A DNA stretch of 64,000 nucleotides, from NCBI GenBank assembly GCA_013398955.1, contig VWPU01014792.1:1-64000 (forward strand). Direction: 5' to 3'. The notes below the pieces were generated by a model. It saw nothing but the letters and a program-made list of their open reading frames with translations. It had not been told where the DNA came from and made no database searches. The position numbers were made by a program, and so were the translations under genes. This DNA is from Callaeas wilsoni. Taxonomy: Eukaryota; Chordata; Aves; Passeriformes; Callaeidae. Shown piece after piece: positions 49,984-59,851 of this stretch (positions are counted from its first letter, which is position 1; every line of letters begins with the position of its first letter).

Positions 49984-51489
49984 GTAAGGCACAGGTTTTT
50001 TTTTAAAGCTGTAAGTTGAATGTAAAATGCCAATTGGCTGAGGCTGGTTTAGCAGTCAGCTAATCTTAACTGGTTTTTGCAGTAAATTCATTTCCACAGG
50101 ACACCTTCAGCTCCTAATATCCTGCCAGTTTTATTAATTTAGACAAATATATTACCTTTTCTTGCCACAGATCCATCTCTAAGAGTGGGTCAGAATACTA
50201 CATTGAACTCAGGGATCCCTCCCATTCAAGTGTCACAGCACTGCGTTACACAGATGTTTCCACCACTCCATGTCTTTCCTGGTTGTTCACAATATTGCAA
50301 AGAGCAACATAGGTGTGACACACTCTTATCTTTGTGGGAAACAGCCATGGGGAACTCAGGTCCAGACACACAACTTTGGTGTACTTTGGCCTCATGCATC
50401 CCCAGTGTGAGCTGTCACAACCACTCACCCCGTTAACCCATTCCAGTGTGAGGGAAACCCCTTTCAACCTTAGCTTCAGTAAAGAGGCTTTAAACAGCCA
50501 TTTATCTCATCCAATCTACAAGATTCAAGAAAATACACAAAAAATGAAGAATTGAGCATTTCATTTGAGCTAATATGAAATAAAATGAAATATTAAATAA
50601 TATGAAATAACTCTGTAAATCAAAATTAGGTGATGCCTGAGCTGTTAGACAAAATTTTCACTTCTTGCATAACTGAAGACACTGTTTTCACCATTTCAAC
50701 AGCAATTCTAACTACCCACAGTATCTTCTCACTGTTGAATAGGTTCTCCTGGCCCCACACCTTTGGATTCCTCATGTGGGTGCATAGGCCAGTTTCTCAG
50801 CTCATTGAAACCACTCAGAAACCACTTCTATGCCAGTGAAATGATGCAGATTTATGCTTACTGAGCTATTCAGTTTACTTACCAACAAAGAAAGCAGGTT
50901 TTCAGGTAAAAAACTTTTTCTTTCTTGACTGCTTTCTAGCATCCACAGTCAGGCAGAAAAATTCATTTATCTGACACAGATGTTTTAGCAGTTGAGCAAG
51001 GAAAGCAATGACTGCAGATTATAATACTTTGTTGTTGATGTGCTCCTCATTAGGACCATATGTTTGCAGCAATTACCAAACACTATATGAAAACACACTT
51101 CTATGTCATTGCTGGCCTTCCTGAACTAGAACAACCCACGGATAGAAGAACCTTGTTGTGCATTTGCCTGTACTTGCCTTTAACTCTGCTTGTTCCATCT
51201 CCATTGTCTTGATTGCAGCTCCAGGCCAGCCACAGGGTCACCTCTCTCAAGGCAGCAAATGTATGTAACCACTGTTATAATTCTTTGCATTTTAATCTCT
51301 TCAGAGGCTGAGTTAGCAAGGGGAAAACATTAATCTTATCAGAAAAGGTTTGCATGAAATGTGGCAGAATCTTTCCCCCTCTCATAGTAAAGAAAACTGA
51401 ACCACAAACAAAAAGCTGGCTATTAAATTACTTTTTCCCTGGTTAGTGTTATTTGGCAGATCTACAGAGTTCAAACCGCCTGATGACAG
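49984..51489. other. Unassigned sequence
   Basis: I recognise no gene. A small AT-rich reiteration of 'aatatgaaata' occurs at 50572-50610. Confidence 0.5.
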
Positions 51490-51552
51490 GGAGGTAGGGA
51501 CCCGGTGATCTTGAAAGGTGCCTTCCAACCCAAAGCACACTATGATTCTATT
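51490..51552 (+). mobile_element. CR1 LINE 3' tail, very short
   Basis: 'gtgatcttgaaaggtgccttccaaccca' followed by 'tatgattctatt' is the CR1 3' terminus in forward orientation. The left edge is not sharp. Confidence 0.8.
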
Positions 51553-52181
51553 CCATGAGGACTGATACTGGGGCTGGGATAGACATGCTGTTCAGAGATG
51601 AAACCTGACCTTCAATTCATATGTCACAGACTAACAAATTATGCCCATTTTCCTGTACTTGTATGGTGAGGTGGAAGGTAGATGTTCCTGAGAAACTGCA
51701 ACTACATGCAGAAAGTGGAACTCGTGTCTTTCAAAGTGCAATTGCCATGACAGACATACCTGTGTATTTTACAATGAAAGGAGTCATGATATGCTTGCGC
51801 CTGTACTGTACTCAGCTCTGAGAGCAGAGTACAATAATTTCGACAGAAAAACGAAACTATGAACCTCTGAGGAGAACTGTTCCTTCTTGTAGGCTTCATA
51901 CCATAAGAAGCTTTTTCTTTCCCTTCTTAATTTTTTTTAATGAAGGATTCATTACAGGTCTTATCCCATGCCTTTTCTACTCCAAAAACATGCAGAAAAT
52001 GGAAATTTGTGTGTATTGTGCAGTTGTAATATAGCTGGAAATTTGTGAAATACACAGCTAATAACCCAATACTTCAAATTTTTTGTGTGTCTGTTAGTAA
52101 AATCCATCACCTTGGGGCAAAAATCACAGAGAAAGTGAATCAATGTATTTAATGTTCTAGGCATTTTTGGTTAAGCTGTGG
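51553..52181. other. Unassigned sequence
   Basis: Nothing is recognised before the duplicated segment that starts at 52182. Confidence 0.5.
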
Positions 52182-52959
52182 TCTGGGGAGATCAAGCTTT
52201 CAATTTAATATTTTCATTTTGTGGCTCCTTTCATGAATCAAAATCTTTTTCGTGTATAAGGTTAAATATACTCCCCATGGATAAACTGTTCTAGGGGTAA
52301 GAGTAGCCTGGGGTCTTAATGCGTTCCTGTGGGTAGTTAAGGACAGGTTAACTCAGCACACGGAGTCAGCCGCCGCGGCACAAGACTCGAGGGTGTCCTC
52401 GCTGGCAGCAACTCGCAGTGGCACAGCGCTGACACAAGGCAGAGTACGGCGCGGAAGACAAAGAGGCGGGAGAGGTCTTCTGTATGGGTCTCCAAGGTTT
52501 ATTGCCTCGAAGGGGTCCAGGGACAAAAGAACCTCGAGGCGCGGAGAGCAGGGACTCTTATAGGGTTAAGGGGGATCAGGATACAACCAATGGGTGAAGG
52601 GCAAGAGGGAGAGGAGCAGAACCGGATTGGGGGAGAACAACCAATGGGGTGAAGAATCCAAAACCAACCAATGGGGATAGAGAACTGGGGGAACTTTCCA
52701 GAACAGGGACTTGGATTGACAAGGGGAGGGTACAACATCGTGACTGACAGGGCTGAGGGAGGAGAATGAGGTACTGCAACAGGGTCTGGGGTCTTGCAAC
52801 ATAGATCTGGGGAGATCAAGCTTTCAATTTAATATTTTCATTTTTTGGCTCCTTTTATGAATCAAAACCTTTGTCTTGTATAAAGTTAAATATATTCCCC
52901 ATGGATAAACTGTTCTAGGGGTAAGAGTAGCCTGGGGTCTGAGGTCTTGTAACATAGAT
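52182..52959. repeat. 153-bp tandem duplication, first copy split by an LTR
   Basis: Copy 1 is 52182-52316 plus 52788-52806, and copy 2 is 52806-52959. Both read 'tctggggagatcaagctttc', continue through 'ccccatggataaactgttctagggg', and end at 'ggtcttg(c/t)aacatagat'. By eye about 9 differences in 153 bp separate them (roughly 6%). Removing the LTR at 52317-52781 and one of its flanking GGGTCT hexamers restores copy 1 exactly to the structure of copy 2. The duplication therefore existed before the LTR arrived. Confidence 0.88.
52317..52781 (-). mobile_element. Young CpG-rich solo LTR, inverted, 6-bp TSD (class II/ERVK-like)
   Basis: The insertion is flanked by perfect hexamers GGGTCT (52311-52316 and 52782-52787). 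Six-base duplications are typical of class II (ERVK, alpha/beta-like) retroviruses. On the minus strand it begins TGTTGCAGTACC. U3 has at least three inverted CCAAT boxes (plus-strand CCAAT at 52587, 52641 and 52668). A TATA box TATAAGAG lies near 52556-52562 and AATAAA at 52498-52503, which gives a short R region of about 30-60 bp. U5 (52317-52480) is GC-rich and keeps many CpG sites, so the copy is younger than its neighbours. The 3' terminus is odd: after ...CGCA there are three more bases (TTA on the minus strand) before the duplication. No internal genes are present. Confidence 0.88.
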
Positions 52960-53565
52960 TTTATTTACAATTTTAATACTGTTATCAATTCCTATCCTCA
53001 AGACCATGCTGAAATATTAATCTTTCCTGTTTCAAGGTTTGTTTTTACTTTAGTGGTAGATTCATTTATTACTTCATAAATACCTAGTCATTTACCACAT
53101 GTGAGTGTGCTTCCATTGTTTTTAGGAGTGTAAGTTTCTACTTTCCTGTATTTTGCAAAAATGACAGCATATTTTACTGCCTTTCCCAAAGACATAAGGC
53201 TTCCATTGGCTACTCTTGTCTCTCTTGTCTCTCTATTATCTATATACTGATTCTGATTATGCCTTAGCTTCAGAATTACTCATTGGATACCTTTTAAAAA
53301 GAACATCTTTTGGTGAATGTAAAGCCGGATGTTTACAAATATGGTATTATAGGCTTTGCATCAGAAAGAGGCTTCCCTTGCATTTTGTCTGGGGCTGATT
53401 CCTGACATGGGGAACAAATACTTTCACTTTCTGGGACATTTGCCAGAGCCCAAGGGGAAAAAAACCCCTCTGTGTTACTTCTGCTGACAACAAAAAAGCA
53501 TCAGGAACAGTCTTTTGTAGGCAACCTCCTCCCAGCCTGCAGTAGCATACACTCCGTGTGGTGTA
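52960..53565. other. Unassigned sequence
   Basis: I recognise no gene or named repeat between the tandem duplication and the inverted LTR region. Confidence 0.5.
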
Positions 53566-53602
53566 CATGCTACCTACCAATACAGAGCACAGCACTGTAA
53601 AA
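53566..53602 (-). repeat. Possible second LTR U3 fragment
   Basis: 'ctaccaatacagagcacagcactgtaaaag' resembles 'gctactaatgcaaagcacagcactgtgaggg' at 54039-54068, in the U3 of the neighbouring inverted LTR. About 30 bp match well. Beyond that the similarity is weak, so it may be a decayed second LTR or chance. Confidence 0.35.
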
Positions 53603-53639
53603 GCACAAATAAAGCTAAAGCAATTGTCTTGGGCATGCA

Positions 53640-54111
53640 AGCACAGTAAAAAGAAAGAAAAAACTCAAACCAGAACTTAACAAACCACAAAGGATTTTAT
53701 TTTCTACTTCCCACCAGCAAGCAATGTCTGGCCACTTCCTGGGAAGCAAGGTTTCAATACACACAGCAGATGCTCCAAAAGGCAAACACCATAAGCAATG
53801 AATGCCACGCCTTCCTTCTCTTTTCCCTTAGGTTTTGCACCTGGACAGACATCCTATGGTGTGGAATGCTCCTTTGGTCAGTTTGGGTTGGCTGTCCCAG
53901 CCATGTCCCCTCCCAGGATCCTGCCCACCCCCAGCCTCCTGGCCTGTGTGGGGTGGAATGTTGGAGAGAGAGGCTGATGCTGTGCCAGCACTGCTCAGCA
54001 GCAGCCAAGGCACTGCTGTGTTGTCAACACCTTTCCAGCTACTAATGCAAAGCACAGCACTGTGAGGGCTGCTGGGGGAAAATGAACTCCACCTCAGCCA
54101 GACGAAATACA
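53640..54111 (-). mobile_element. ERVL-like LTR, inverted
   Basis: On the minus strand it starts near 54111 with 'tgtatttcgtctggctgagg', a mutated version of the family start. It continues with U3 blocks 'cagtgctgtgctttgca', 'ggtgttgacaacacagcagtg', 'tgctgagcagtgctgg' and 'ctgggaggggacatggctgg'. These are followed by 'gacagccaacccaaactgacc', 'cattcattgcttatggtgtt' and 'cccaggaagtggcc'. A minus-strand AATAAA lies at plus 53696-53701. This is the same broad LTR group as 46237-46672, but another subfamily and opposite orientation. The 3' end near 53640 fades without a clear CA terminus or target-site duplication. The overlapping open frames at 53754-54133 on both strands are LTR sequence and not genes. 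Confidence 0.82.
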
Positions 54112-54344
54112 CTTTGACATAAGGAGGTGGCATCTTTCTGAGGAGAGAAGGAGGGATAGTGCATAGGGATACCTTGGCAACTCTGTAGCGTAGGAAAGGT
54201 GCTAATGTGTGAGCTAATTTTTTCCAAAGAGAATTAATTGGGTTATTGAGTTTAAATAGCTGCTTGCATTTATATCCATATGATCATTTGTGTTGGCTGG
54301 GGATTAGGCATAAGAAAATGTAGAGGAAATAAAGGACAAAATAT

Positions 54345-54396
54345 GGAGGAGGGAGAGAGGGAGGAAGGAAGGCAAGGAAGGCAGGAAGGAAGGACT
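54345..54396. repeat. Purine-rich (GGAA)n-like block
   Basis: 'ggaggagggagagagggagg' then 'aaggaaggcaaggaaggcagg' is an uninterrupted purine run, broken only by two C, on the plus strand. It contains several GGAA and GGAAGG units. Confidence 0.85.
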
Positions 54397-55379
54397 CAAA
54401 ATGAAATGATGATAAATCCAAATATCTTCTTTCTAAATAAAGAACAGGTGTCATACCTTCTTCTAATGTCCATGCGTGAGATAGCTTCTCTATAATGAGA
54501 GAAGTCTGATCATGACTGGCTTGCGAAAATACCAAGGCCCAGAGGGAGATTTATTCCTGTTCCTCTTCCTTTTACCTCCTAGGAAACCAGAAAGCAAAGA
54601 AAATTGAAACAATTTGTGACTGTAAAGCAAACATAGAGTTCTAATTATATTGTTTTTCACAAACAGTTGCTTTAAATACACTGTCCCGGCTTGTATTTGC
54701 TTTTCTAAAACCCATTAGTTCTGTCAGTAGTGTTTTTCCCGGAGGAGAAAGTTATTCTAGCTGAGCAGCCTTTGATTATTTTCATTATTATCTGAGACAC
54801 TCGCACAACTCACAAAACATTCACTGTGGCCTCCGGCCTCTTGAAATGCTGCTGTCTCTCTTCAGCATCCCTTGATTTGGTTTAAGGGTTTCATCTAATT
54901 CAACTGACAGAAAATAATTTAGTCAGGTCTTAAAGCAGGTTTCTTTCTTGACCTACAAATCTAATTTCCAATCAGCAGTCGCTCTTTGGTTGCCTTAGAA
55001 ATTTAGACATAGGCAGACAGATGGACAGATGTGCTGTATTCCGGTGCCCCTTTATTTACTTTGCATTCTGGATGTCATGACATGCTCACATGGCACATCT
55101 TTGCACATACTTTTCCTTCTCAATGCTGGTCGTATGTACGTTCTGAACAGTAGCTGATTGACCACTGATTATCGGACTAAGGGTTAAGAGGAGAGCATCA
55201 ACACCAAGGCTGTTTCTCTAACGATGACTAACAAAGGAGGAAAGCAGATTAGGCAATTTTAAGTTAATGTCTGTGCTGAGTGGCTCTAACAAACTACAAA
55301 AACAACAGACATTTTGGGAAAGTGCCTTTGTCATAGCTTACATGAATATCCTTTTCTTTCGAATTTTTAAGCTGCTTCC
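54397..55379. other. Unassigned sequence
   Basis: I recognise no gene or repeat. Confidence 0.5.
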
Positions 55380-55540
55380 ATCTTGCTGAGGCTGGAAGTG
55401 ATTACATCCTTGGGCTCCATATATAAGAAACCAGGAAAGGAAGGAAAGAGACCACTATGGATGAATCAAGACGTGCTGGTCAAACTGAAGGACAAGAAAG
55501 AAATGCACAGGCAGTGGAAGCAGAGACCTGATGATGGTGC
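55380..55540 (+). mobile_element. CR1 LINE internal ORF2 fragment
   Basis: The frame at 55383-55568 reads pieces typical of CR1 ORF2 between the endonuclease and reverse transcriptase domains: 'GKEGKRPLWMNQDVLVKLKD' followed by 'KKEMHRQWKQ'. The corresponding CR1 pattern is 'R.PAW.N.ELL..LK.KKE.YR.WKQG'. It is an isolated internal piece without CR1 sequence on either side, so the source copy was truncated or later broken. The frame is short and closes soon after. Confidence 0.78.
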
Positions 55541-57469
55541 TTTATCTTTACAATTTGCTTTGGATTGAGTTTAATGTATATGTAAATTAATGTAGATATA
55601 AAGTCATTTCCTTTGGCTAATGCCAGATGAAAGAACACCTCCCATCAGAATACTGTTGCAGTTAACTTAAGAAATGGCAGTAATTATGAACAGCTTTTCC
55701 GCTAGAGAGAAGAATGGTGCATTTAAAATGCTTCTTAGTTTGTGAACATTCAGCCTCTTACAGTGGAGCTGGGAGAAGGCCAAAGTGTAACATTTCAGGT
55801 TGGTTATGATTTGTAATCACTCCTAGTGCTGAAACACCCCTATGTGGGATGAAGACCAAGGGCCCAGGCAAAGGCTGAGTCTTATTATTTACAGTCTGCC
55901 CTGTGTACCCAATGTATTATCTTTGCAGGTGGAGAAATGCATAACTGACATGGAGAAAACATGAGATGGCTGCAGGACATGGCCTGGTGGAGATAGAATG
56001 GTCCTCTTTTTGTCTCTGAAGAGGTGAGCAGAACTAAAAGAAATTGCATGATCAGAACATTGAAGGATGCTATGGATAAAAAATAACTTTTGCCTCATTC
56101 AGGGTTATTTAAAGTGTATCATATGCTAATAATCTCGATGAAGTACATGCTACAACATATATGACTATATTTCTTAAGTCTCTGTCTAGACCATGCTGTA
56201 TGTATGTAAAGAATTGGAGGAGGATAAGATTGGGCTGTATATAAGGAGGGTAGAAATTTCACGTAGTTAGGAGGAAGACCAAAAAAGACCTTGAAGACAG
56301 TTGAGGAAGACAATACCTGCATCTTTGTGCTAGTTCTCCTCCTGCAATCCATCTTGGGCCAGTGTAGGAAATCCTCTCAGTGCATATTCTGAACAGAAAA
56401 AAAAGTGGTTACTAGAGTAAGAGGGGATCCTGCAGCCGAAACTACATATCGAGACTCAGATGGGTAAATATAAGCAGGAAAACTACATAAGAACATGTTT
56501 CACACAATTGCATTCAAGGTGGAAAACAAAACGACGTAATTCTACTAGAATTCTCCATCTCTGCCAGAAACCACAGAAAAATTCAGTAAATCAACATGTT
56601 CTTGACATTAGTTAAGTTACTCCCTCAAATATACAGAGGTGGACAAGTCCATACTGGTATATCCTTCCAATTTTGACTAGAAGGTCTCAGGAGCAGAGAC
56701 CATTTTTTGGTCCACAATCACACAACCAGTAATGCATTGCATATTATGGGGGATAATGCCTGATGCTTGGTGAGGTGCTCAAAGATCTGAGCATCTCCAA
56801 AGGCATTGTTGGAGTTTGTCGAACTCCAAGGCTCTGAAATTATTCATGACAGATTGCCCTGTTCCTCTGTAGATGAATTAAATCAGGGCCATAATTAGGA
56901 GCTTGATACAGCACTGTGGGTGTGACCTTGTCATGCAGAAAATCACTTTGAAAAGAGAAAAGATCAGAGATTCAGAGAATTTGTTTTCTAATTTTCATCA
57001 AAAAGGTCTTTGAAATGCAAAAGAATTGTGACTAAAAATGGAACATCCATTCTAAGTAACATGAGAGACGGTTAATAACTTAGACTATGTCTTTTTTATC
57101 AGTTTCTATCTAAAATAGGAAATTCGGGAAATAATATAAATTCAAGAAAGAGTACTTTTCAGTATGGGCTTTGTCTCTTTCTGGGATAATATATTTTTGC
57201 TTTTTTATCCATAGAACTTGCTTGTTTTTTAATAGTGACACAAATACAAATAGCAGTATCCAACATATTATCTTATTTTCTTTCTTTTAAAGAGTTAATG
57301 GGGAATATCCACATAAAGTATGGTGCCCTATTCTAACTATGAACAAGAGTCCAGGAGTGTTCTGAACGTTATTGGTAATAACTTCGTAATTTGCATAACT
57401 GCAAATGAGGAATGAACTGAGAAATAACTGAGGAATGAACAAGGATGGGTGCTTCCCTCTCTGACATTT
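55541..57469. other. Unassigned sequence
   Basis: I recognise no gene or named repeat. Confidence 0.5.
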
Positions 57470-58089
57470 GAGAAGAAGGAATCAGGGATGTGAATGGTGG
57501 GAGCTGCTGGACAGCACCACTGCGGAGAAAGACCTGTGGGTCCTGGTGAACAGGAAGCTGACTGTAAGCCAGCCATGCACTCTCAGGCCACCAGCAGCCT
57601 GGACTGCGCAAGGAACAGAACTGTCAGCAGGGCAAGGAATGAGATCCATCCCTTCTTTCTCTCAGCAGCGTTGAAGCCATGGCTGGAATGTGGGAGTTCA
57701 GTTCCACGTTCCCCAGTACAACAGAGACATAGATTTTCTGAAGAAAGTTCAGTGAAGGCACCGGAGCATCTTTTGTACAAGAAGAGGGTGAGGGAGCTGT
57801 GACTGTTCAGCCCAGAGAAGTGAAGGCTCAGGAGAGCATGACCAATGTGTGTAAATAGTTGAGTGAAGGGAATGAAGAAGAGGGAGCCTGAAAATTCTCG
57901 GTGTTACCCAGTGACAGAATCAGAGGTAATGGGCACAAGCTGAAACACGAGAAATTTCATTAAAGCATAGGAAAAAATAAATTTATCCCAAGAGTGATCA
58001 AAGAGTGGAATGGGGTGGCCAGACAGGTTGTGAAGTCTCCAATTTTGCAGACATTCACAGTCCAACAGGAAATGGTCTGGGATATCTCA
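57470..58089 (+). mobile_element. CR1 LINE fragment, reverse transcriptase 3' region
   Basis: Consecutive CR1 ORF2 blocks are visible: 'actgcggagaaagacctgtgggtcctggtgaacaggaagctgactgtaagcca', then 'cccagtacaacagagaca', then 'gagggagctgtgactgttcagcccagagaag'. After these come 'atgggcacaagctgaaacacgagaaatttcat' and a final 'tcaaagagtggaatggggtggcc'. Two frames on the plus strand (57468-57674 and 57494-57802) each follow part of the protein, so frameshifts have accumulated. The 3'UTR and tail are missing: the copy stops near 'aaatggtctgggatatc'. This is the longest clear CR1 in the window. Confidence 0.9.
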
Positions 58090-59818
58090 GTCCTTCAGAC
58101 TGCTATGAGTGGAAAGATTGTCTGTTGTCAGTTATAAAGAGAATGGGAGAACATCTAATGCTGTTGTTAGTTCAGTGATGCAAATCCATGTAATTCAAAC
58201 CCATTAGTAACAGGCCCAAAGGCTCCTTTCCAAAGTCATGACTAAGTCCATCTGTGTACAAACAGGCCCAGGATTCTTTGCTTTTACCCTCTAACACAAA
58301 GGGTGTTATTACCTCACACCAAAGGTATGCTGTTCTGCTGCCTTGCCAGAATACCCAAAAAAACTAAGGAGCTGCAGTAAACTGAAGTCCCAAATCTTAA
58401 TTCCACAGCAATGGTGTTACCTCCTTTTTAACTGCATGTTAACATGGATGTTGACTGCACAGTGCAAGACGGTTTGTCTCCTTTGATGAAGGCATATGAG
58501 TCCCTCTGCTTCTCATACAGACTTCTAACCATGTAATATCCTGAAAAAACTGTATCGTATCAGGAGATCTACTCTTCACTTCTATTGTACCAGCACTTTT
58601 TTAAAAGTGCAAATTATTACAGCTAATGCGCAACACCTGTTTTATTCAGTCAGGAAAAATCCCTAGTCAATTTGGAATGGTTCTTTTTTTTATTTGATGT
58701 GTGATTTAGATGCTGGGCTGAAAGACAGGTATACAGAGAAAATTTTATAGAGAGTGAAAGAAAGAGTAGAAGCCATTTATCCCCATTTTTTGTTTCCCAA
58801 ATATAGATTCCCTCTCAGGGATTTGACTGTTCTGGAAAAGCCTCTCTTAGTCCTGCAAGGTTCTGTGACATTTCATTATACTCTGACTTCAGTTTGTAAA
58901 AGATTTGTTGAAGCTTTCACTGCTCTGATGAGTAGGAACAAACATTGTGATGCTTCGAGCAGATCTGCTTCACAGTTTTATTTTCTGGTCTGCTTTCACC
59001 TTCTAGGCTCAGACACTTGAAGAACAAAACTTTCAGCCATGTGTAAAAATAGTCTTTCTTTTCCTGATGCAGTCAAACTGTACAGTCTGTAGCAACTGCC
59101 AGGATATCTGATGAGATAGCCCAGGTATTTTTTTATACTTTACAAAAAGTCAAAAAAAAAGGCCAAAGACAAGTTTATTCTCTTCGTTGGGTATGTGGGG
59201 CTTATTATGTTCAGGTTTTGTTGGATTTACTTCAGCCTTTTAAAGAAAATCACCTGCAAGAACCATTCCACTTGAAACTACCACATCTCCCTTTTGGAAG
59301 AGGCAAGATCCTTGAAAGAAAAGACTGAAGAGCTCATAGTAGATAACTGATCTAGCCGGTGACATTTGAATTATGAAAAAGCCACTGAGAAGAAAAGTGG
59401 AATGGAGCCTGAACATCCCTTGTCCCTCTCAAGCTTGTTTTCTTCATGAACAAATTCTGAACAATTTTTTTGATATTACTTTCACTCTATTCCTTCAGAG
59501 CCCCTACCTGGAGTAGGTTGGTAAATGTGAGGAATAAAAAGTTCTTACTCTTTGAACAGTCGACACAAACAGAGGAGACAGGAAACATTAGTGCTCCATC
59601 ACAAAACTGTAATTGCTATCCCAGTATTCAATTCTTGTTATGGCTAGTAGTTCCTCTAATTAACTATTCATTTTAACATTTTAACATTTGTGTTTACCTG
59701 GAAGCATATGAACACATCAATCAAAATAATAAATACCTAATTGTAGATAATATCTCTAGGATAACATCAGGCAGGTTGCCATCTCGGGCTTACCACATTC
59801 AGGCTGGAAATACACTGC
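58090..59818. other. Unassigned sequence
   Basis: I recognise no gene or repeat. A run of about 10 A lies near 59151. Confidence 0.5.
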
Positions 59819-59838
59819 AAGTCTTAAATTTAAGACTT
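59819..59838. repeat. 20-bp perfect palindrome
   Basis: AAGTCTTAAATTTAAGACTT is its own reverse complement. A further half-copy 'aggtcttaaat' begins 2 bp later (59841-59851). Confidence 0.95.
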
Positions 59839-59851
59839 AAAGGTCTTAAAT

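Noticed and set aside
52499..52819. Proline/serine-rich frame of about 106 codons on the minus strand
   Set aside because: It is U3 sequence of the young LTR.
53754..54133. Overlapping open frames of 76-101 codons on both strands
   Set aside because: They are translations of the inverted ERVL-like LTR.
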